A stretch of 64,000 nt of DNA from Gordonia lacunae (GTDB lineage Bacteria; Actinomycetota; Actinomycetes; Mycobacteriales; Mycobacteriaceae), in assembly GCF_002149015.1 (NCBI RefSeq), contig NZ_NGFO01000023.1, positions 31,306-95,305 of the forward strand, written 5' to 3'. Under the pieces are notes generated by a model. The model saw only the letters and a list, made by a program, of their open reading frames with translations. It did no database searches and was not told the DNA's origin. The translations under genes and the position numbers were made by a program. This document shows, piece after piece, positions 41,421 to 51,413 of this stretch. Positions within the stretch are counted from its first letter, which is position 1; the number at the start of each line of letters is the position of its first letter.

Positions 41421-42446
41421 ATGAGCACACCGACCGCTCGGCACCTGCAACTGCTGTCTCTACTGCAGACGCGACGAGAGTGGCCCGGCGCGCTCCTGGC
41501 CGAGCGCCTGCAGGTCAGTCATCGCACCGTTCGCCGGGACGTGGACGGTCTGCGGGCCATGGGTTACAACATCCACGCCACGATGGGACCGGAGGGCGGT
41601 TATCGGCTCGACGCCGGAGCCCGACTGCCCCCACTTCTGTTCGACGATGATCAGGTGATCGCGCTCGCACTCGCGCTGCAGACAGCAACCGCCACCGGCG
41701 CGGACGTCGGCGAGTCGGCCGCACGCGCTTTGGCGACCGTCAGGCAACTGATGCCCTCACATCTCCGCCATCGCCTCGATGCGCTCCCCGCGGCCGCCAC
41801 TTCCGCCGGTGACCCCACCGATCTGGCGTCACCGGACGTGCTGAGTGCCATCGCGGACGCGATCCATCACCGTCAGATCCTCCGCTTCGACCACCCGCGC
41901 CATCCAGGTTCAGCCGGCTCCTCGGAAACACGTTCCGCTGCAGGCTCGATCGAGATCTCCCCACCGCGCCGGGTAGAACCTCACCACCTCCTGACGGCAC
42001 GGCAACGCTGGTATCTGGTGGCATGGGATCTCGACCGGCACGACTGGCGCATCTTCCGAGCCGATCGCGTGAGCCCGCGAGTACCCACCGGCCCGGAGTT
42101 CACCCGACGCGCCCTCCCGACGGGGGATGCCGCATCGTTCGTCGGTGCACGATTCAAGGGTTCGACCGGTTCCGACACCTGGCCGTGCCGCGGCAAAGTG
42201 ATACTCGACCTGCCCGCTCGCGCAGTCGCGCCGTTCGCCGGTGACGGCACCGTCGAGGAGCTCGGATCCGCCTGCTGCAGCCTGGAGATCGGTTCCTGGT
42301 CCTGGATCGGCATGGCTGCATCGCTGAACCGCTTCGACTGCGCGGTCGATGTCGTCTTCCCCGCCGACCTCGCGGACGCCTTCCGCATGCTCGCGGCTCG
42401 AAACACCACCACGGCCGACACGTGGTACGGGAGACGTTCCGAGTGA
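41421..42446 (+). CDS. WYL-domain transcriptional regulator (YafY/DeoR-like helix-turn-helix)
   Basis: 341 residues. The N-terminal winged helix at about 5-60 is LLSLLQTRREWPGALLAERLQVSHRTVRRDVDGLRAMGYNI. The central part is variable. The WYL domain near residue 190 has RVEPHHLLTARQRWYLVAWDLDRHDWRIFRADRV. WYL proteins bind nucleotides or other ligands and regulate varied processes. TAGATT 6 bp before ATG 41421 supports a leaderless start and this start over GTG 41418. The regulated gene is unknown, with the divergent VOC gene as the nearest candidate. Confidence 0.85.
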   Translation: MSTPTARHLQLLSLLQTRREWPGALLAERLQVSHRTVRRDVDGLRAMGYNIHATMGPEGGYRLDAGARLPPLLFDDDQVIALALALQTATATGADVGESAARALATVRQLMPSHLRHRLDALPAAATSAGDPTDLASPDVLSAIADAIHHRQILRFDHPRHPGSAGSSETRSAAGSIEISPPRRVEPHHLLTARQRWYLVAWDLDRHDWRIFRADRVSPRVPTGPEFTRRALPTGDAASFVGARFKGSTGSDTWPCRGKVILDLPARAVAPFAGDGTVEELGSACCSLEIGSWSWIGMAASLNRFDCAVDVVFPADLADAFRMLAARNTTTADTWYGRRSE

Positions 42447-42494
42447 ACGACGAACATGAACGGACACCGGTGCGCAGCGACGCCGCGTCGGGGA

Positions 42495-43006
42495 CTACCC
42501 GACGCGCACGATCGCCGGCGGCGACCAGGACAGGTCCCGCGGCCCGTACAACCGAAGCATGACCCGGAACTCGCCGGGCGGACACGGTAGCCAGTTCGCC
42601 GCGGACGACGGTCTCGCGTGCTGGAGGAGGAGAGCGAGCGTCCCGTCGTCGTTCACCTCGAGACCGGGCGTCCGGTCGGTGATCGCATGGCGCCCGATGA
42701 CGTTATCGCACAACAACCCTCGCCGGTGGTACATCGTGAGCGACCAGAAGTGTTCCGCTGGAGGGAGATCGTCCGGCGCGAACGTGATCGAGTAGTTGTG
42801 CGCTCCGGTCAGTGACCGCCCGAGGTGGTCCGTCTCGCATACCGGATACACGGCCTCGGTGGCCGGGTTGATGTAGATCTGCGAGTACGCCACTGCCGCT
42901 CGGAGAAGCCGAGCTCCGAGACGTGGTGCGCGATCAGGTCCTGAAGCCGCTGCGCCGCGACCAGGTCCCCGGCCACAGCAGGGTCGACGAGGATGCGGAT
43001 CGCCAC
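42495..43006 (-). pseudogene. DUF1214-domain protein, frameshifted
   Basis: Two overlapping frames together make one DUF1214 protein. The first gives MAIRILVDPAVAGDLVAAQR and on to HHVSELGF (GTG 43006 to about 42905). The second continues LRAAVAYSQIYINPATEA and on to the stop at 42495 with HNYSITF, LTMYHRRG and RVMLRLYGP, all DUF1214 landmarks. Joining them needs one extra base near 42904-42908 (TTC-TCC from TTC-CTC-C), so a one-base deletion is likely. The DUF1254 half usually preceding this domain is also absent. It could be a sequencing error. Confidence 0.6.
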
Positions 43007-43018
43007 CAGGGCATACTG

Positions 43019-44359
43019 TCAGTCCAGCCAATCCAGGACGGACGCCGCGGTCCAGCTCTGCTGCATGCTGCCGAGCGGCTCACCGGTGAACGGTTCGTAG
43101 TACTCGGCGAACGAGCCGTCGGTCGCCTGCCGGAGCCCTTCCTCACGCAGCCGTGCCGACCGTTCGGTCCAACCGCGGCGGGCGAATGCCCAACTGAAGA
43201 GCCAGGTCATCACCGGCCAGACCGGGCCGCGCCAGTACTCGCGGGGCCGGAAGTCCGCCGAGATCGGCGACGTCGACGGCGGGACCGCGTAGCGCAGGTC
43301 CGGGTGACCGCAGTACCGCGGGCCGTCGAAGAGGCGCAGCAGGGCGCGTTCGCGGTCCCGGGAGAGCCCGCCGCACAGCAGCGGCGCGAACACCGCGATC
43401 GTCTCGGTGTTGATCCACGAGTTGGCCCGTAGGTCGAAATCCCGTGCAGAGCCGTTGCGGTCGTTGGCAGCGGAGACGACCCCGGCGCGGAAACGGTCGG
43501 CCCACGCGCGGAGATCCCGGACATCCGACCGCGGTTTGGAGTAGTCCTCACCGATCGTCGCCAATACATCGCAGGCGACGGCGAAGATCGCGCTGACGAA
43601 GACGTCCTCGACCGCGAAGCTCATCGCCTTCGGGAGCAACTCGTCGTCGTAGTTCGCCCGCTTCATCTGCTCGACGAGCCAGATGTAACGGTCGTACTCG
43701 AGGTCGGTGGGTCGCATCGAGAAGTCGTCGACATGGTCGAGGTCGGCGCGCTGGTATGGCGGAAGGTCCGCGCCGGGAACCACATTGGCGTATGCGGAGT
43801 CCCAGCGGGGCGAATTGTCCATGCCCGATTCCCAGCCGTGGAAGATCGTGATCCGGCCGCGCCCGTTGGGATCCCGAGCGTGCGCCAGCCAGCGGTGCCA
43901 GCGGACGAGAGAGCTCCACCGCCGATCGATGAACTCGTTGGCGACCGCCCGTGTCGTCCGACCGTGGCGTCGGGAGTGATCCAGGATCCGCTGCACCGCG
44001 ATCGCGTGAACGGGCGGCTGGGTGATTCCGGAGGTGTCGGGGAAATCCGGCGCGCACTCGGCCAGGCGGGCGCACTCCCAGCGAGCCGGCCCGGGGAAGT
44101 ATCCGTCGCGGCCGTTGGCGAACACGATGTGCGGGATCATGCCGTTGCGCCACTGCGCCGACAGCAGGGTGTCCATCTCGATGACGGCTCGTTCCACCGA
44201 CAACGGCGCCAGACCGACCGTGACGAATGCGGCGTCCCAGCTCCACATGTGCGGATACAACTTGGGCGCAGCGCTTGTCATCGTGCCCAGGTCGTTGCCT
44301 CGGAGCAGGTACGCGGCGCGTGCCGACAGCTGCGTTGGGGTGAATCCGTACCTGGCCAC
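43019..44359 (-). CDS. ggh: Glucosylglycerate hydrolase (GH63-like)
   Basis: 446 residues, the length of the mycobacterial enzyme. It has SWDAAFVTVGLAPL (residues 40-53), GWESGMDNSPRWD (175-187, with the putative catalytic acid D181) and SFAEYYEP near 416 with E419 as the putative base, the two positions used by the characterised GgH. It hydrolyses glucosylglycerate, a compatible solute accumulated under nitrogen limitation in mycobacteria, to glucose and glycerate. A GTG start follows CACAAT by 7 bp, suggesting leaderless transcription. Mannosylglycerate hydrolase is a close alternative. Confidence 0.75.
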   Translation of the reverse strand: MARYGFTPTQLSARAAYLLRGNDLGTMTSAAPKLYPHMWSWDAAFVTVGLAPLSVERAVIEMDTLLSAQWRNGMIPHIVFANGRDGYFPGPARWECARLAECAPDFPDTSGITQPPVHAIAVQRILDHSRRHGRTTRAVANEFIDRRWSSLVRWHRWLAHARDPNGRGRITIFHGWESGMDNSPRWDSAYANVVPGADLPPYQRADLDHVDDFSMRPTDLEYDRYIWLVEQMKRANYDDELLPKAMSFAVEDVFVSAIFAVACDVLATIGEDYSKPRSDVRDLRAWADRFRAGVVSAANDRNGSARDFDLRANSWINTETIAVFAPLLCGGLSRDRERALLRLFDGPRYCGHPDLRYAVPPSTSPISADFRPREYWRGPVWPVMTWLFSWAFARRGWTERSARLREEGLRQATDGSFAEYYEPFTGEPLGSMQQSWTAASVLDWLD

Positions 44360-44432
44360 GTCGACGATTGTGCCCCGCGACGTCGGCGTCTGCTCATCGA
44401 GCCCGAGGCGACTCCCGGTCGCGGATTCCCAC

Positions 44433-44438
44433 TAGGGT
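44433..44438 (+). promoter_or_regulatory. Probable -10 (TAGGGT) of leaderless SDR
   Basis: TAGGGT lies 6 bp before ATG 44445. Confidence 0.35.
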
Positions 44439-44444
44439 CGAGGC

Positions 44445-45125
44445 ATGCCCACCGCGTTGATCACCGGGGCGAGCCGTGGCCTCGGAGCCGAGATCGCCCG
44501 TCAGCTCGCGCCGACCCACGACCTCCTGCTCGGCGGACGCCCCTCCCCCGAACTCGACAGACTTGCCACCGAACTCGACGGGGCGAGCACCTTCGCCGTC
44601 GACCTCACCGACTACGACGAGGTCGAGGCCGCCGTGGAGGCGATCAGCGAACTCGACGTCCTCGTCCACAACGCCGGAGTGTCCAGCAGCCTCGAGCCGG
44701 TCGCGGAGACCCCCGTCGAGGAATGGCAGCACGTCCTCGAGGTCAACCTCATCGCGGTCGCCGAACTCACGCGGCTGCTCCTGCCCGCGTTACGGGCAGC
44801 CGGCGGCCACGTCGTGTTCATCAACTCGGGCGCCGGACGCCGGGTGAACCCCGGCTGGACCCCGTATGCCGCGAGCAAGTTCGGGGTACGTGCGCTGGCC
44901 GACGGGTTGCGCGCCGAGGAACCGGGCCTCCGCGTGACGTCCGTCTTCCCCGGGCGCATCGACACCGACATGCAGCGCGACATCGTCGCCATCGAGGGAG
45001 ACGACTACGACGGGTCGCGTTTCCTTCGTCCCGCGACCGTCGCCCGGGCAGTCGTGCAGGCCGTCCACACCCCGGCCGACGCCCACCCCGAGGAAATCGT
45101 GCTGAGGCCGACCGGGCGGGGGTGA
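44445..45125 (+). CDS. Short-chain dehydrogenase/reductase
   Basis: 226 residues, compact SDR. Cofactor motif TGASRGLGAEIARQL starts at residue 7, VHNAGVSSS near residue 73, Ser in VVFINSGAGRRV, and YAASKFG holds the catalytic Tyr and Lys. It ends before the usual substrate-lid length. Many such short SDRs are unassigned. It is divergent from ggh and convergent with the DUF1254 gene. Substrate unknown. Confidence 0.85.
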   Translation: MPTALITGASRGLGAEIARQLAPTHDLLLGGRPSPELDRLATELDGASTFAVDLTDYDEVEAAVEAISELDVLVHNAGVSSSLEPVAETPVEEWQHVLEVNLIAVAELTRLLLPALRAAGGHVVFINSGAGRRVNPGWTPYAASKFGVRALADGLRAEEPGLRVTSVFPGRIDTDMQRDIVAIEGDDYDGSRFLRPATVARAVVQAVHTPADAHPEEIVLRPTGRG

Positions 45126-45153
45126 CCGCTGCCGATATCGAGTCGAGTCTTCC

Positions 45154-46602
45154 CTACGACGACCTCACGATGTCGTCCAGCTTCCAGCTCCGATCGAAGT
45201 AGCTCTCCAACGGGCCGTACAGACGAAAATACGAGAACCAGTGCTCACCGGGGATGGTCTGTATCCAGTTGCTCTCCCGGCCGGCCGGTGCGGTCGGGCC
45301 GAAGTGGAGATCGACCGAGCCGTCGTCGTTGTAGGCCAGATCGTCATCCCGTGAACCACGGTCGCCGCGCTGCTGGTCGTTGTCGACGAGGCACCGCGTG
45401 TCGGTGTCGTACACCGTGACCGACCAGAACAACTTTGCGGGCGGATCGGCGGGCACGTGCAGCGTGTAGCTCTCCGCGCCGTCGAGCCACCGGTCGTCGC
45501 TGTCGGTATAGCAACTCAGATAGGCCTGCCCGAGGCCCGGCGTTGTGCTCTTCATCGCTGCGGAGAAGCTCACTGCCTCGTAGAACCATGCGGCCCTCTC
45601 GAGGAGTTGATCGTGGAACTGCGCACGTTGACTCGAGTTGTCCAGCGCCAGCACGAGGTCCCAGTGTCGGTCGGCCCAGTACGTCGAACCCGGGAACCGT
45701 TTGGCGAATGTATTCGCCTGGGCCATCAGTTCCCCGGCGGCAGAGGCGGTCTCGAGGATCGTGGTCAGTCTCGAGTCAGGTGCGAACGACTTTCCCTTCT
45801 CGATGCCCAGCGTGGCGAGCATGGCCGTGTAGAACCGGTCCCGCTCGTCGACGACTTCACGTTGATAGATGTCGTGCAGCCGGACCCAGTAGTCGAGTCC
45901 GCGGGGTTGATCCCCGGACCAGGGACGGCCCTGCGGGGACACCACCCTGGTCACCGGTGGGTCGGTCCGTTCGGCGAAGGGGTAGACCCTGACCTTGTCG
46001 ACCAGTTCCTGAGCACGGGCCGGGTCTGCATCGAGGGTGCGGAAACCGAACATGATGTTCATTCCGGTGGCGCGTTGGAGATAGAAGCCATCCGCCGCGT
46101 CGGGCACGGTGGCGCCGGGCGGAATGACGAGGTGTCTGCCCCCTGACCCGGCGTCGGGACCCATTTCTCCCATGACCCCGATCTCGCGCTGCCAGAAGTC
46201 GGACAGACCACCAGCGGTCGGCCCCGGCGGGAGCTCGATCACCAACGGACCCGTGTCGTTCAGGTCGAAGAAGTTCAGGATGTACGGCGTGGTGGCGTTG
46301 GCGGTGATCAGCCCGAGCCGGTCCCGGTAGGTCACATAGTGGACGATGTCGGACTCCGTGGCACCGAACACTTCTCGGTGCACCTTCTGCCATTGCGCGT
46401 ACGACACCAACGGCAGCGCCCAGATGTAGACCTGACAGGCCATCTGGTAATCGAGCTCGTCGAACACCAGAGGAAGGTCGTCTCGGTGCGGGAGTCCGCC
46501 GTCGCGTCGGACCTGCCCCAACCGGCCGGGCAATGCGCTCACGAGAACCTCCGGGATCGGGCACGCGTGGTCCGCGTGGGTTGCCAGGATTGCCGGGTCC
46601 AC
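45154..46602 (-). CDS. DUF1254/DUF1214 domain protein
   Basis: 482 residues. DUF1254 covers about 50-200 (YIWALPLVSYAQWQKVH, then TPYILNFFDLNDTGPLVIELPP) and DUF1214 about 350-475 (YTLHVPADPPAKLFWSVTVYDTDTRCLVDND, ending HWFSYFRLYGP). No signal peptide was recognised. Such proteins are common in actinobacteria and lack an assigned function. A broken DUF1214 paralogue lies 2 kb upstream. The ATG has a weak upstream purine-rich site. Its orientation toward ksi is tandem with about 94 bp between. Confidence 0.8.
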   Translation of the reverse strand: MDPAILATHADHACPIPEVLVSALPGRLGQVRRDGGLPHRDDLPLVFDELDYQMACQVYIWALPLVSYAQWQKVHREVFGATESDIVHYVTYRDRLGLITANATTPYILNFFDLNDTGPLVIELPPGPTAGGLSDFWQREIGVMGEMGPDAGSGGRHLVIPPGATVPDAADGFYLQRATGMNIMFGFRTLDADPARAQELVDKVRVYPFAERTDPPVTRVVSPQGRPWSGDQPRGLDYWVRLHDIYQREVVDERDRFYTAMLATLGIEKGKSFAPDSRLTTILETASAAGELMAQANTFAKRFPGSTYWADRHWDLVLALDNSSQRAQFHDQLLERAAWFYEAVSFSAAMKSTTPGLGQAYLSCYTDSDDRWLDGAESYTLHVPADPPAKLFWSVTVYDTDTRCLVDNDQQRGDRGSRDDDLAYNDDGSVDLHFGPTAPAGRESNWIQTIPGEHWFSYFRLYGPLESYFDRSWKLDDIVRSS

Positions 46603-46696
46603 CAGCCAACCCAGTGTGCATCATCGCAGCGGCCGACACAGCCTGACTCCGAGACGGTCAGAACTGCGTGGATGTGTAGCGCCCGTCGGCGCGCTG

Positions 46697-47086
46697 TCAG
46701 AGCTGCTTGAGGTCCGACTGCTGCCAGACCGCGCGCATCGTCGACACCTTGCCCTCGGCGTCGAAGACCATGATGTCGACGGGGGTGATCTCGAAAGCCA
46801 GCCCGGCGGTCTTGGTGACCAGGGTGAACTCGAAGACGGCGGTGTCGCCGGCGATCTTCTTCCACTTGAGCGTCGCGGTGCGCTCGTCCATCCCGGTGAT
46901 CACCGAGTAGAACTCGACGAGCTGCTCGCGGGTGTCGCGGATGTCGGCCCCGATGGGGTCCTCGACGGTCGCATCGGCCGCGTAGAGGTCGGCGATCTGT
47001 TCGGCAGTACCCGAATTCAGCAGCTCGATGTAGGCATCGACTGCGGCGTCGATCTTCTCGGCGAGCCCGGCTTGTTCCACGGTCAT
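46697..47086 (-). CDS. Steroid delta-isomerase-like NTF2-fold protein
   Basis: 129 residues, typical of 3-oxo-delta5-steroid isomerase and SnoaL-like proteins. The N-terminal DAAVDAYIELLNSGTAEQIADLYAADATVEDPIG holds the helix with the conserved Tyr and the catalytic-type Asp. The C-terminus has VWQQSDL. A GGAGG site precedes the ATG. A perfect KstR-type palindrome lies 17-30 bp upstream, which links it to sterol catabolism. Isomerisation of delta5 to delta4 ketosteroids is the likely role, with the KstR box as independent support. Confidence 0.75.
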   Translation of the reverse strand: MTVEQAGLAEKIDAAVDAYIELLNSGTAEQIADLYAADATVEDPIGADIRDTREQLVEFYSVITGMDERTATLKWKKIAGDTAVFEFTLVTKTAGLAFEITPVDIMVFDAEGKVSTMRAVWQQSDLKQL

Positions 47087-47102
47087 GAATCCTCCAGAAA
47101 AG

Positions 47103-47116
47103 TAGAACGTGTTCTA
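47103..47116. promoter_or_regulatory. KstR-type operator
   Basis: TAGAACGTGTTCTA is a perfect 14-bp palindrome fitting the mycobacterial KstR motif TnnAACnnGTTnnA. It lies directly upstream of the ketosteroid-isomerase-like gene and also 107 bp upstream of the divergent membrane-protein operon. Confidence 0.75.
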
Positions 47117-47222
47117 ATTCGGCACGGTAGCACGGCGTCCGTCAACCGGTGGATGATTTCGGCGCCCACGCCCGGTTGTTTGATACGTTCGCCGCACAGT
47201 TCTCCCACGTGCGGAAAGGCCG

Positions 47223-48365
47223 GTGCACCTCTCGATGACCGAGCCGCCGCGCGTTCCGCCACCGCCGACCGGTGAGCCCCGATGGCAACCGCCCGATGTC
47301 TCCGACGAGTGGGCCCCGGTCCCGTCGGTGGAGGCGCCGGCCCGTTCGCCGGCACCGCCGCAGCAGCCGGCGACCGTGCCCGGGCCGCAGCCCGCATGGG
47401 GATCCGCCCAGTGGGGTTCAACCCAGTGGAGTTCAACCCGGTGGGGTCACCCAGGATCCACACCGAACGCCTCGTGGGCGGGATGGGGGCAGCCACCGTC
47501 GGTGTCGGCCGGCGTCCTGCTGCAGCGGATCTTCTCGACGACAGTCGCGGTACCTCGGGTGTACCTCGGCCTCGTGGGCCTGTCCTGGATCGCGGCGGCG
47601 GTTCCGCTTGCGTTCGCGAGTTTCTGGCTGGTGGCCGCGGACGCCACCCGCGACGATCCGAGCACGTGGGCGTCGGGCATCGCACCGCTCTCCGTGTTCC
47701 TCGCGGTCGTCTTCGTACAGTGGATCGTCGTGGCGGGCACGCTGGGCGGTGTCGCCGCCCACGCCGTGACCCGCCATCGTGTCGGTTCACGTCCGACCCT
47801 CGTCGACACGCTGCGGCACGCCCGGCGGTCGCTCCCCCGACTGCTGGCCTGGACGGCACTCCTCGGGCTCGCCATCGCGGCGGCCTTCACCCCGGCCCTC
47901 GCGCTGTTCGGCCTGGGCGTCACCTCCGGCGGGCTCGTCCTGCTCGCCGGGAGCCTTCTCCTCACCCTCGTCGCGCTCGTCCCGGTCACGTGGCTGCTGG
48001 TCCGCACGGCGTTCACCGCTCCGGCGGTCGTGGTGGACGGACTCTCGGTGCGTGACGCGATCGCCCGCTCGGGTTCGCTGACGGCGGACCGGTTCTGGCG
48101 GACGTTCGGCGTCCTGGCGGTCATGCTCGTGCTGGCGTGGGTCGCGATGACGACGATGATGTACCCGTTCGATCTGGTGGGATCGATCGCCGACACGTGG
48201 TTCGGCACCTCGGACTCCGGCGTCGCCGCGACCGTTCTCTCGGTGATCGGCACCGTGGTCGCATCGATGGTCGTGCAACCGGTCCTGACGGTCGTGCCGG
48301 CAGTCCTCTACGACGATGCCGCGTCGGTCCCGACAGCGTTTCCCCCGGGTGGGGGCGACCGGTGA
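47223..48365 (+). CDS. Multi-span membrane protein, first gene of the MoxR/DUF58 operon
   Basis: 380 residues. A Pro/Trp/Ser-rich cytoplasmic-type N-terminus of about 95 residues is followed by six membrane spans. The family resembles the glycerophosphodiesterase-type membrane domain group and appears in actinobacteria just before DUF4129 and MoxR genes. Function unknown. The GTG at 47223 follows GGAAAGG; ATG 47235 is an alternative. Its stop overlaps the next start by 4 bp. Confidence 0.75.
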   Translation: MHLSMTEPPRVPPPPTGEPRWQPPDVSDEWAPVPSVEAPARSPAPPQQPATVPGPQPAWGSAQWGSTQWSSTRWGHPGSTPNASWAGWGQPPSVSAGVLLQRIFSTTVAVPRVYLGLVGLSWIAAAVPLAFASFWLVAADATRDDPSTWASGIAPLSVFLAVVFVQWIVVAGTLGGVAAHAVTRHRVGSRPTLVDTLRHARRSLPRLLAWTALLGLAIAAAFTPALALFGLGVTSGGLVLLAGSLLLTLVALVPVTWLLVRTAFTAPAVVVDGLSVRDAIARSGSLTADRFWRTFGVLAVMLVLAWVAMTTMMYPFDLVGSIADTWFGTSDSGVAATVLSVIGTVVASMVVQPVLTVVPAVLYDDAASVPTAFPPGGGDR

Positions 48366-49042
48366 TCGGAGTCCTCGCGGCGCCGTTGGACCCCGACAAC
48401 GAGCAAGCCCGCCGGTGGGCCGAGCAGGAACTCTCCGAGTCCGACTACCAGCCGCCCGAGCCGTCCTGGCTCGACCGCTTCGGTGAACGTGTCTGGGAGT
48501 GGATCGCCGACAACGTCTTCGGCTGGTTCGGCGGATCCGACACCCTGCGCGCCATCGTCATCGTCCTGGCGATCGCACTCGTGCTCGGACTCGTCGTCGC
48601 GGTCGTCCGGCACCTCCGCCGCAACCCCCGACTCCCCCGGACCACCGGCTCGGCGTCCTCCGAGACGGTGCTGAAAGGGCCGGCCCGGTCGGCGGCCGAC
48701 TTCCGGTCCGACGCCGAGTCCGCCTTCGCGGCGGGACAGTACGACGCGTGCGTGATCGCCGCCGTACGTGCCGTCGCGCGCCGCGGCATCGAGCGCGATC
48801 TGCTGGCCGACACGCCCTCACTCACCGCCCACGAGGTGGCTGTCGACCTCGGGCCCCGCTTCCCCGCACAGGACGCCCGGTTGCGCGGTGCGACAGACCT
48901 GTTCGACGCCATCGCCTACGGCGACCGCCACGCAGACTCCGAATCCGCCCGCGAGATCCTGGACCTCGAGCGGACTCTCTCGTCCACACGACCGGCCGAG
49001 GCCGACGCCCCACGTCCGGGCCGACTGGCGGTACCCCGATGA
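48362..49042 (+). CDS. DUF4129 domain protein
   Basis: 226 residues. One membrane span (AIVIVLAIALVLGLVVAVV) at about 63-81 is followed by the DUF4129 domain (FRSDAESAFAAGQYDACVIAAVRAVARRGIERD, then TAHEVAVDLG). DUF4129 proteins are linked to transglutaminase, DUF58 and MoxR genes. The GTG overlaps the previous stop by 4 bp. Confidence 0.8.
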   Translation: MIGVLAAPLDPDNEQARRWAEQELSESDYQPPEPSWLDRFGERVWEWIADNVFGWFGGSDTLRAIVIVLAIALVLGLVVAVVRHLRRNPRLPRTTGSASSETVLKGPARSAADFRSDAESAFAAGQYDACVIAAVRAVARRGIERDLLADTPSLTAHEVAVDLGPRFPAQDARLRGATDLFDAIAYGDRHADSESAREILDLERTLSSTRPAEADAPRPGRLAVPR

Positions 49043-50330
49043 CCGGCACCGCGCAGGCGACGCCACCGCCCGGGCCGGTCACGTCGTCGCCGCAACGACC
49101 GGCCGCCGCCAGAAACAGGACGCCGGCGTGGGTCTGGGTGGTCATCGTCCTGGTGATCGTCGTCGTGGTGGCCGGCATCGGACTCCTCGGGATCACCGCA
49201 CTCACCGGCGTTCGCGGTACGCCCGGGCCCGGCGTCAGCAACGACCCCGAGAATGCCCAGCCCACCGGGTCCCGCGCGCTCGCGCAGATCCTGGACGATC
49301 ACGGGGCGGACCTGCGGCAGGTGCGCGGACTCGACGAGTTCACCGACGCTCCGCGTCCCGAGCGGGGGACGACCGTGGTGGTGAGCTCGACGTCGTCGCT
49401 GAATCCCGGTACCACTCAACAGTTCCGCGAGCGCGTTCGAGACGCCGACCGCGTGATCCTGATCGCGCCGGACAACACCGTGCTGACCGCGCTCGATCTG
49501 CCCGTCACCTCCGGTTACGGTGCCGGCCCGGCCGCGGTCGCCGCAGGGTGCCGCACCGCCGACATCGACGAGACCGACATCGTCGCCTCCACCCCCTTCG
49601 GATACTCGACGACGTCGACGTCGGCGACCGCCTGCTTCACCGCCGGTGCGGCGTCGAATCTCGTGATCGTGCCGCGGACCGCGGGGCGCCCCGAATACGT
49701 CGTCCTCAGCGGTGAGATGCTCACCAACGAGCGACTGGCGCAAGAGGACAACGCGGGCGTCGCCATCCGGATCTTTGCGAGCTCCGACGAGATCCTCTGG
49801 TATGTACCGTTCTTCACCGACCAGGTGGCGTCCGACGACGACGAGTCCGACATCCCGGCCGCCGTCGGGCCGCTGATCGTGCTGGCCGTGTTCGCCGTTC
49901 TGGCCTTGATGCTCTGGCGCGGACGGCGCTTCGGGTCGCTGGTCACCGAGCCACTCCCCGCGGTCGTCAAGGCCGTCGAGACCACCCGTGCACGGGGCCG
50001 GATGTATCACCGCGCCGGTGCCGACGCCCGGGCCGCGGCAGCGCTGCGCATCCACACACTCGGTTCGCTGGCGTCGTATCTCGGCCTGCCGTTCGACGCG
50101 GCACGGGCCACCGACGCACTCTCCCGACCCGACTGGGAGGCCGTCGTCGCGCCGGCCGAGACCGCGGACCCGTCGGTCTCGGCGATCGTCATCGCCGCGG
50201 CCGGGGCGACACACCGCGACCTCGGCGAGGTCCGTGCGCTGCTCGCGGGTCCGCTCCCCACCACCGACGCCCAGCTCGTCTACTTCACCGCCGAACTGAC
50301 CAACCTCGAGAAGGAAGTCCGACACACACC

Positions 50331-50334
<4 letters not shown>
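49039..50334 (+). CDS. DUF4350 domain protein
   Basis: 431 residues. An N-terminal membrane anchor (VWVVIVLVIVVVVAGIGLLG) near residue 32, an extracytoplasmic DUF4350 region (GSRALAQILDDHGADLRQVRGLDEF) and a second span near 285 (IVLAVFAVLALMLWRGRRFG) with a cytoplasmic C-terminus. It overlaps both neighbours by 4 bp. Members often act with MoxR ATPases in membrane assembly; the exact task is unknown. Confidence 0.8.
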
Positions 50335-51412
<1,078 letters not shown>

Positions 51413-51413
<1 letters not shown>

